Origin: Leptofilum sp041748655
GTDB lineage: Bacteria; Chloroflexota; Anaerolineae; Promineifilales; Promineifilaceae
Assembly (NCBI GenBank): GCA_041748655.1
Contig: JBGTCV010000132.1
Location: 39,365-103,364, forward strand
Reading direction: 5' to 3'
Length of the DNA stretch: 64,000 nt
Part shown: piece by piece, positions 59,106 to 64,000 of the stretch
Layout: each line of letters opens with the position of its first letter
How positions within the stretch are numbered: the stretch's first letter is position 1
Position numbers and translations under genes: made by a program
Notes under the pieces: generated by a model
What the model saw: only the letters and a program-made list of their open reading frames with translations
What the model was told of the DNA's origin: nothing
Database searches by the model: none

Positions 59106-59121
59106 GTGGACTTGAGTCCAC
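59106..59121. promoter_or_regulatory. TetR operator O2
   Basis: GTGGACTTGAGTCCAC: perfect 7-bp arms GTGGACT and AGTCCAC around TG. Its centre is 34 bases from that of O1, just after the predicted transcription start. Confidence 0.85.
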
Positions 59122-59193
59122 TTTCGGGAAAAAAATCACAACCCGAATTTTACAAACCAGAAAGAAACTTATGTTTAAGGAGATTATACTACA

Positions 59194-59733
59194 ATGTCTT
59201 GGCAAATTGATACCTCACACTCGCACATTAACTTTACGGCGCGTCATATGATGATTTCTAAAGTTCGTGGCAGCTTTGAAACGTTCAGCGGCACCGTCAA
59301 CTTCGATGAGGCAAACCCAACCAACACCACGGTCAATATTGAAGTGGATTTGGCCAGCGTGAACACGCGAGACGAACAGCGCGATGGCCACTTAAAATCC
59401 CCAGACTTCTTCGACGTGGCAAATTACCCGACGATGACCTTTGTCAGCAGCCGGGTTGAGCGGGTTGATGAGAATAACGGCCGTTTAATCGGCGACCTCA
59501 CCATCAAGGGCATCACCAAAGAGGTGACGCTGAATGTGGAATACGCGGGCCTGGCCAAAAGCCCCTGGGGCACCGAAAGCGCTGGGTTTTCCGCCAGCGG
59601 CAGCCTCAACCGTAAAGAGTGGGGCCTCAACTGGAACCAGGCGCTGGAAACCGGCGGCGTTCTCGTCGGCGAAAAAATCAACATCGAAATTGAGCTGGAG
59701 CTGGTTAAGGTCGCTCAGACCGAAACGGCGTAG
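59194..59733 (+). CDS. YceI-family lipid-binding protein
   Basis: A 179-residue YceI lipocalin-like barrel: WQIDTSHSHINFTARHMMISKVRGSFETFSG in pieces, VDLASVNTRDEQRDGHLKSPDFFDV and GDLTIKGITKEVTLNVEY. Family members bind polyprenoid or other lipid chains. No signal peptide is present, so this copy is cytosolic. It is controlled by the divergent TetR gene and ends at an unusually long terminator hairpin. Confidence 0.93.
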   Translation: MSWQIDTSHSHINFTARHMMISKVRGSFETFSGTVNFDEANPTNTTVNIEVDLASVNTRDEQRDGHLKSPDFFDVANYPTMTFVSSRVERVDENNGRLIGDLTIKGITKEVTLNVEYAGLAKSPWGTESAGFSASGSLNRKEWGLNWNQALETGGVLVGEKINIEIELELVKVAQTETA

Positions 59734-59748
59734 GCGAGTTGTTGGGTA

Positions 59749-59800
59749 AAAAGTAAAAAGTGATAAGTTTGCACTTGCAAACTTATCACTTTTTACTTTT
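59749..59800. terminator. Perfect 24-bp terminator hairpin
   Basis: 24 exactly paired bases on each side (59749-59772 and 59777-59800) with a 4-base loop, T-rich on the 3' side. It ends the YceI transcript and may act in both directions. Confidence 0.9.
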
Positions 59801-59840
59801 CACTTATCACTATCTTCGGTAACAAGGTAAAATAAACAGT

Positions 59841-60698
59841 ATGGAAGTCATAGACCCAGATACCCAAATTGGTCTTGTTTCGCTGACGGTGGCGGATTTC
59901 GGCCGTTCCCTACCCTTCTACACCGGCAATATTGGGCTAAAGCTGCTGCGTCGTGATGGCAACGTGGCGGTTTTAGGTACGGCCGTTCGCCCCCTGCTGG
60001 AACTAGTGGAACAGCCTGGAGCCATCTTGCCCAAAGCGACCACGGGACTATACCATTTTGCCCTGCTGGTACCCAGCCGGCTGGAGCTGGCCAAAACGTT
60101 CAAAAATTTGGTCGAAACCGAAACGCAGTTCCAGGGCTTTTCTGACCACAGCGTTAGCGAAGCGATCTATCTGGGCGATCCGGACGGTAATGGCATTGAG
60201 ATTTACCGGGATCGGCGGCGGGATGAGTGGCCTGTGCAAAACGGCCGTCTCCAAATGAACACCCTCCCGCTCGATTTAGACAGCCTGATTGGAGAACTCA
60301 ACGGCCACACTGCTTCCTGGCAAGGTCTGCACGACGATACCAGCATGGGCCATATCCATCTGCACATTCGCAATCTGGATGAAGCCGAAGCGTTTTACTG
60401 CAACGTGTTGGGCTTTGAGCGGGTGATGCGATACGGGGCCGCCGCTGGCTTCGTTTCGGCGGGTGGCTACCATCACCACATTGGCATCAACACCTGGGCG
60501 GGCCAAAGCGCCCCACCCCCACCGGCCGATGCAGCTGGCTTGCGCTATTACCAAATTATTCTGCCAACCCGGGCGGCGCTGACTGACGTGATCGGCCGTT
60601 TAGAGGCAAATGGCGTCCCTTATCAAGCAGAAAATGGGGGCATCTGGCTGCGCGACCCTTCCCAAAACAACATTCTGCTACAAGAGTCAGCCGCATGA
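59841..60698 (+). CDS. VOC-family dioxygenase-like enzyme (CatE type)
   Basis: A 285-residue protein of two VOC modules, as in catechol-2,3-dioxygenase-type enzymes. Module 1 (about 8-130) includes LVSLTVADFGRSLPFYTGNIGL and GDPDGNGIEIYRD with a Glu ligand; module 2 (about 170-285) has MGHIHLHIRNLDEAEAFYCNVLGF with His and GGYHHHIGINTW with a second His. Metal-dependent ring cleavage is possible, but other VOC chemistry cannot be excluded. Its last codon overlaps the pirin gene start by 4 bases (ATGA). Confidence 0.85.
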   Translation: MEVIDPDTQIGLVSLTVADFGRSLPFYTGNIGLKLLRRDGNVAVLGTAVRPLLELVEQPGAILPKATTGLYHFALLVPSRLELAKTFKNLVETETQFQGFSDHSVSEAIYLGDPDGNGIEIYRDRRRDEWPVQNGRLQMNTLPLDLDSLIGELNGHTASWQGLHDDTSMGHIHLHIRNLDEAEAFYCNVLGFERVMRYGAAAGFVSAGGYHHHIGINTWAGQSAPPPPADAAGLRYYQIILPTRAALTDVIGRLEANGVPYQAENGGIWLRDPSQNNILLQESAA

Positions 60699-61477
60699 GC
60701 ACAATGTTCGACAGCGTCATCACCAACCTGGAAGTAAACGGGAATCTGCAATTTTATAAGGCCGACACCTTTCCACTGATCCGGCCAGTGCATTGGCTGA
60801 CGTCCCACTTTGCCGTGGGTGGCTTTAGCCCGCTGCAGCGGCTCAGCGGCATGTTAACGGCCCACATGACCCAAATCGCCCCCCGCAACGGCTTCCCCTG
60901 GCATCCCCATCGCGGCCTGGAAATTTTCACCTACGTCATCGATGGCGAGCTGTACCATGAAGACAGCACCGGAGGCAAAGGAGCGATCACGGCCGGAGAA
61001 GTGCAGCGGATGTTTTCTGGCAGCTTCATCCAGCATCAGGAGTTCAACCTGACGGATCAATTTGCCCGCGTCATTCAGATCTGGTTTGTGGCAGATGTGG
61101 AACATATGGGGTTGCCGCCTCACTATGAACAGACAAAGCTCAGCGACATGACGCCACGCCGCGTGGGGGATAGCGTGGTGCGCGACATCATCGGGCCAAA
61201 CGGGGCGACAGATGCCCACGTTTCGGCTCGGCTTACCAGCACCGTTTTGCCCGCTGGTGGCACGGCCGCAGTTGAGCTGCCCCAGCCAGGTGAGGACCTC
61301 TTTTTGTATTTTGTGGATGGCAACGGCCGTTTTCAATCCATCACCCAACACCACAATATCGGCGTATATGACGTGGTATTGGCAACGCCGCAGGCGGAAA
61401 CGGCCGTCATCACCGCCAGCGATGAAAAGCCATTGAACTACCTCTCCTTCTACCTCAAACCCTTCATGCAAAACTAA
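60695..61477 (+). CDS. Pirin-family protein
   Basis: A 260-residue bicupin pirin. The N-terminal cupin has HPHRGLEIFTYVIDG with metal-binding His and Glu, and HQEFN with a further His; the C-terminal cupin is degenerate. Pirins bind Fe and some act as quercetinases or regulators. It overlaps the VOC gene and should be co-translated with it, which suggests oxygen-dependent chemistry on a phenolic compound. Confidence 0.9.
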   Translation: MSTMFDSVITNLEVNGNLQFYKADTFPLIRPVHWLTSHFAVGGFSPLQRLSGMLTAHMTQIAPRNGFPWHPHRGLEIFTYVIDGELYHEDSTGGKGAITAGEVQRMFSGSFIQHQEFNLTDQFARVIQIWFVADVEHMGLPPHYEQTKLSDMTPRRVGDSVVRDIIGPNGATDAHVSARLTSTVLPAGGTAAVELPQPGEDLFLYFVDGNGRFQSITQHHNIGVYDVVLATPQAETAVITASDEKPLNYLSFYLKPFMQN

Positions 61478-61478
61478 A

Positions 61479-61851
61479 ATGAACGACGAAAAGATAATCC
61501 ATCTGCTGGGCTTTGCCGGGAACTCCCGAATACAATTTTTCCGTGACCGGGGTTCTCAAAAACGCCCTGGACTGGGCGTCCCGGCGCGGAACCGGCGACC
61601 GTGCGCCGCTGGATGGCAAAACGGCCGCAATCATCGGCTCCGGCGGCCGGTACGGTACGCTGCGCTCACAGCTGCACCTGCGCGAAATCCTGGCCCACAA
61701 TGAGGTGTACGTCCTGCGCCAATCGCTCATGCTGGCGGGCGGCTCCACCCTCTTCGACGACGATCTCCACCTAACCGATACGGAAACGCGGGAACGGCTG
61801 GCCAAACTGCTCGTTGCCCTGCGGAATTGGACGCTGCGATTGCAAATTTAG
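61479..61851 (+). pseudogene. NADPH-dependent FMN reductase, internal deletion and frameshift
   Basis: The first codons read MNDEKIIHLLGFAGNS, the flavodoxin-like beta-1 and flavin loop (GxxGNS in place of SGSLR). At about 61519 the frame changes, and the second frame goes straight to TPEYNFSVTGVLKNALDWASR, the middle motif of these reductases, and then PLDGKTAAIIGSGGRYGTLRSQLHLRE and the normal C-terminus. About 60 residues between the two motifs are missing. The gene therefore cannot make an intact enzyme unless a short protein starts at 61513. It lies one base behind pirin. Confidence 0.8.
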
Positions 61852-61853
61852 GT

Positions 61854-62432
61854 TTATGGCCGCAGCCAAATCACATAACTAAGGGCAGCTTCCTTGTATT
61901 CGACAGTGATTTCCCAGCAGCCGAGTGTGGGCAGCTCGATACCGGTCATCATGAAATACCCATAATCTGGATGGTGAGCATTATTGCCTTGTATATATGG
62001 CCCTACCACTGCTTTACCATCCAGCTGCCGGGCAGAGAGGGTGATTTCTGGCTGCAGTTCCATTGTCTGGCTGTAGCTTTCGCTCCATAAAGCTATTTTA
62101 TTGACGTATCCGGCATCAGTCTTGGGTAAGCCGTGCCAGGTGCCGTCGAATCGTAAGTCAGTCCACAGCTCATTGGTACCGTACCAAAAGTCTCCGCCCG
62201 GAGACCATTCGGCGTACGGCTCTGGCGGTACGAAGCGCGGCTCTGGCCGCTGCGTGATGGGACAGCTGTCCGGTCTGGGCATTTCGGGATATGGCGTAGG
62301 ATAAGCCGTCGGGGCAAGTGTTGCGATTGTTTCGTCTGTTTGGGCTACGGCCGTTTCCGACCCTCCACCCGTACAGGCAGTCATGCCCAACGCTAGAAAA
62401 ACAAGTGCATAAAAAATCAACCGTTTCATCAT
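61854..62432 (-). CDS. Small lipoprotein of unknown function
   Basis: A 192-residue lipoprotein with lipobox GMTAC (Cys 20), a short Thr/Pro linker (about 35-55) and a compact beta-rich domain (about 60-190): CPITQRPEPRFVPPEPYAEWSPGGDFWYG in pieces and GCWEITVEYKEAALSYVIWL at the end. No family was recognised. It converges on the FMN-reductase pseudogene with two bases between. Confidence 0.75.
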   Translation of the reverse strand: MMKRLIFYALVFLALGMTACTGGGSETAVAQTDETIATLAPTAYPTPYPEMPRPDSCPITQRPEPRFVPPEPYAEWSPGGDFWYGTNELWTDLRFDGTWHGLPKTDAGYVNKIALWSESYSQTMELQPEITLSARQLDGKAVVGPYIQGNNAHHPDYGYFMMTGIELPTLGCWEITVEYKEAALSYVIWLRP

Positions 62433-62568
62433 TTCTCCTTTTTCACCACAACGTCTCTACTCACACTACCCTGCCCGGTTCCAATCGGTTCCATTCCCAA
62501 ATATTTGGGCAAATGGTACAACTATCCAGACCCAATGTAGCCAAAATTACCTAATTTTGAAAAATTGG

Positions 62569-62596
62569 TTGACAGCCAAAATTTATCTGCTAAATT
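62569..62596 (+). promoter_or_regulatory. Promoter of the arg leader and argC
   Basis: A perfect TTGACA (62569-62574) and TAAATT (62591-62596) are 16 bases apart. The predicted start of transcription, about 62603, lies only two to four bases before the leader ATG, so the leader message may be leaderless. Confidence 0.65.
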
Positions 62597-62605
62597 TCTG
62601 CCAAG

Positions 62606-62689
62606 ATGAAAACTTTTATTGACTCACAAGCCGCTCGTTTTATCCGCCGCCGCCGCCAGACCCATAGTCTGGAATTTGAGCTTGCCTGA
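62606..62689 (+). CDS. Arginine-rich leader peptide of the argC attenuator
   Basis: A 27-codon open frame, too short for usual gene callers. Five of its 27 residues are Arg, and four are consecutive CGC codons (62645-62656, residues 14-17, within FIRRRRQTHS). The stop is at 62687. These codons precede and overlap arm 1 of the attenuator, the classic design by which scarcity of one charged tRNA stalls the ribosome there. No good ribosome site is seen; initiation may be leaderless. The downstream gene is argC, so the amino acid counted matches the pathway. Confidence 0.85.
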   Translation: MKTFIDSQAARFIRRRRQTHSLEFELA

Positions 62690-62755
62690 GTCACTGTAAG
62701 AGGAAACACGCAACCTGAACCGCCAGACTTCACGAGAGTCTGGCGGTTTTTTTTT
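62653..62755 (+). promoter_or_regulatory. Transcription attenuator (arg leader)
   Basis: Four arms are visible. Arm 1, CCGCCAGAC (62653-62661), lies in the leader ORF. Arm 2, AGTCTGG (62666-62672), can pair with arm 1 (6 bp) or with arm 3 (7 bp). Arm 3, ACCGCCAGACT (62719-62729), and arm 4, AGTCTGGCGGT (62737-62747), form a perfect 11-bp terminator followed by nine T (62747-62755). Arms 1 and 3 share nine identical bases. Stalling at the Arg codons would mask arm 1, free arm 2 to seize arm 3, and let transcription reach argC. Confidence 0.88.
62719..62755 (+). terminator. Intrinsic terminator arm pair of the arg attenuator
   Basis: An 11-bp perfect stem with a 7-base loop and a run of nine T residues, 90 bases before argC. 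Confidence 0.95.
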
Positions 62756-62764
62756 GGGGAATTC

Positions 62765-62824
62765 GCCACAGAGGACAAAGAGATTAATGAGATTTCCCTC
62801 TATTCTCTCTGTGCCCTCTGTGGC
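62765..62824. repeat. Hairpin repeat between attenuator and argC
   Basis: GCCACAGAGGACAAAGAGA-type text and its inverted partner CTCTGTGCCCTCTGTGGC form a long imperfect stem. It is a member of the dispersed hairpin family, inserted between the terminator and the argC ribosome site. Confidence 0.65.
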
Positions 62825-62844
62825 TCAAAAAATTGGAGATAAAC

Positions 62845-63852
62845 ATGGTTAGAGCAGGGATTTTTGGGGCTACGGGGTATACCGGGTATGAATTGGCGAA
62901 GATTTTGCAGCGGCATCCGCAGGTGGATATGGTTTTTGCTACCTCGCAGTCGTTTGCGGGCAAAACGTTGGCGGATGTCTATCCGCAAGCGCCACATCTG
63001 CCGCTGATTCTGGGGGAAGACGCACCTCTGGACGCGGTGGATGTGGTTTTTTTGTGCCTGCCTCATGCGGCGGCGGCAGAAACGGCCGTTCTCGCCCTGG
63101 CTGCCGGGGTATCTGTCATTGACCTCAGCGCCGACTTCCGCCTGAAAGATGCCGATACCTACGCCTGCTGGTACGGCAAGGCTCACCCCGCCCCGCACCT
63201 GCTGACCGACGCCGTTTACGGCCTCACCGAGTTTGCCCGCGATCAGCTGCCGGGGGCCAAACTGGTGGCCACACCCGGCTGCTACCCGACGAGTATTTTG
63301 CTGCCGTTACGGCCGTTGCTCAGCGCCAACCTACCCATTGTCGGCCCCATCATCGCCGATTCTAAATCCGGCATCTCCGGCGCGGGGCGGACGCCCAAGC
63401 AAAACAGCCACTTTGTGGAAGCGCACAACAACTTTTCCCCCTACAGCATTGGCCGCAGCCACCGCCACCTGCCGGAAATCGAGCAGGTGATGGGCTGGTT
63501 TCAGGCTGATGCGCCGCCGCTCATTTTTTCGCCCCACCTGCTGCCGGTGGAGCGGGGCATTTTGTCCACAATTTATGTCAACTTTTCTGAGCCGGTGGAA
63601 CTGGGGGAGATACGGCCGTATTTCACCAACCTATACGCCAACGAACCATTCATCCACCTGCTGCCAGACGGCCAACTGGCCACCCTGGCCCACGTGACCC
63701 ACAGCAACAAATGTGCCATCGGCCTGACAATGGCGGGCAGCACGCTCATCATCACCTCGGCCATCGACAATCTAGTCAAAGGCGCAGCCGGGCAGGCGGT
63801 GCAGAACATGAATGTGGTGTTTGGCATCGAAGAGACCACAGGACTAATCTAA
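62845..63852 (+). CDS. argC: N-acetyl-gamma-glutamyl-phosphate reductase
   Basis: ArgC reduces N-acetylglutamyl phosphate to the semialdehyde with NADPH in arginine synthesis. ATG at 62845 is chosen: GGAGA lies six bases upstream and MVRAGIFGATGYTGYEL is the usual start. The 335-residue protein has the Rossmann loop GATGYTG, the catalytic Cys 146 in TPGCYPTSILLPL, the conserved SGISGAGR loop, and the active-site HRHLPEIEQ. It is separated from other arg genes here, and an arginine leader attenuator controls it. Confidence 0.95.
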   Translation: MVRAGIFGATGYTGYELAKILQRHPQVDMVFATSQSFAGKTLADVYPQAPHLPLILGEDAPLDAVDVVFLCLPHAAAAETAVLALAAGVSVIDLSADFRLKDADTYACWYGKAHPAPHLLTDAVYGLTEFARDQLPGAKLVATPGCYPTSILLPLRPLLSANLPIVGPIIADSKSGISGAGRTPKQNSHFVEAHNNFSPYSIGRSHRHLPEIEQVMGWFQADAPPLIFSPHLLPVERGILSTIYVNFSEPVELGEIRPYFTNLYANEPFIHLLPDGQLATLAHVTHSNKCAIGLTMAGSTLIITSAIDNLVKGAAGQAVQNMNVVFGIEETTGLI

Positions 63853-63903
63853 TTACTCAATTACTTTGGTTTTCCCTAACTGAGGTGATGGAAAATAAGG
63901 ACA

Positions 63904-63963
63904 GAGTAGATGTTTTTTGAGAAAATGATGTCATGTCAAACAATCATCTTCAAACATCTACTC
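63904..63963. repeat. 12-bp inverted repeat over a start codon
   Basis: GAGTAGATGTTT (63904-63915) and AAACATCTACTC (63952-63963) are exact complements; the ATG at 63933 lies in the loop, with partial pairing inside. It could fold over the ribosome site of the next gene. Confidence 0.55.
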
Positions 63964-64000
63964 AAGCAAATTATCGCATTTTAGACCTAATTGAACAAAT
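63933..64000 (+). CDS. Start of an unidentified protein (cut by window edge)
   Basis: An open frame from ATG 63933 reads MSNNHLQTSTQANYRILDLI and continues past the edge. The words NYRILDLIEQ are reminiscent of the first strand of a Hanks-type protein kinase, but too little is visible for a call. Confidence 0.35.
   Translation, partial: MSNNHLQTSTQANYRILDLIEQ

Larger units (their letters stand above)
329..63619. repeat. Highly iterated palindromic octamer ACGGCCGT (about 98 copies)
   Basis: The exact octamer recurs about 98 times by hand count, usually extended to AACGGCCGTT, and roughly 20 further sites differ by one outer base. Examples: 329, 1210, 1420, 3231, 4029, 9835, 12582, 19442, 22101, 27541, 31131, 32333, 43106, 43130, 48940, 48956, 51066, 56149, 61400, 63612. 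It is in genes on both strands and in gaps between genes. Read in frame it gives T-A-V, (N/Y/D)-G-R or R-P. Sparse zones are 5.9-8.6, 35.1-38.1 and 51.9-53.9 kb. Confidence 0.95.

Overview
The window looks like a chromosomal stretch of a Chloroflexota bacterium, probably near the Anaerolineae/Ardenticatenia lineages. This is inferred, not proven. The support is: Thr-Pro-rich linkers behind signal anchors, a CIRCE-controlled hrcA-grpE-dnaK-dnaJ operon, a secreted glycosidase ending in a YLPII-type tail, many multi-GAF/PATAN/V4R signalling proteins, and mostly housekeeping neighbours. There is no phage, IS element, integron or CRISPR array. At the largest scale, the window is peppered with the palindromic octamer ACGGCCGT: about 98 exact copies by hand count where one or two are expected. 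It lies inside and between genes, much like the HIP1 palindrome of cyanobacteria, and it writes T-A-V and N-G-R tripeptides into many proteins.

Layout. 0-4.8 kb: two tandem C39-like exported proteins, a UspA protein, tilS and a tRNA-Leu(UAA). 5.0-16.6 kb: a same-strand signalling and lipid-type cluster (PATAN/DUF4388 protein, MglA-like GTPase, two alpha/beta hydrolases of which one lacks its nucleophile, V4R protein, left-handed beta-helix protein, acyl-ACP-reductase-like protein, two response regulators, a 1203-residue multi-GAF histidine kinase). 16.6-20.3 kb: an M23/repeat/glycosidase fusion, a zinc-ribbon membrane protein and a fumarylacetoacetase-family enzyme. 20.3-22.6 kb: a decayed gene, then rpsA and infA. 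22.6-28.6 kb (minus): the heat-shock operon hrcA-grpE-dnaK-dnaJ-prmA, with a perfect CIRCE operator and a strong promoter. 28.7-33.2 kb: a polyprenyl-P sugar transferase, a CtpA-type protease and a double SDR fusion. 33.2-41.3 kb (minus): a disaccharide locus of LacI regulator with a double operator, a beta-phosphoglucomutase/GH65 phosphorylase fusion, a solute-binding lipoprotein, two permeases and a YesL-type protein. 41.7-53.1 kb (minus): recN, TPR/B-box protein, nadK, hisS, two small enzymes, a two-part membrane-anchored Cas4-like nuclease, a zinc dehydrogenase, a lipoprotein, secF and secD. 53.4-62.4 kb: acetyltransferase, histidine kinase, SUI1 protein, glycosidase, TetR/YceI divergent pair with two operators, VOC enzyme, pirin, a deleted flavin-reductase pseudogene and a lipoprotein. 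62.5-64 kb: a promoter, a 27-residue Arg-rich leader peptide, a transcription attenuator and argC, then the start of one more gene.

The two most novel signals are the highly iterated palindrome and the argC attenuator. In the attenuator four consecutive Arg codons overlap arm 1 of a classical four-arm terminator/antiterminator switch. Secondary leads are the split Cas4-like nuclease and the 5-16.6 kb GTPase/V4R/acyl-ACP-reductase/two-component cluster. Intergenic space carries several families of short hairpin repeats.
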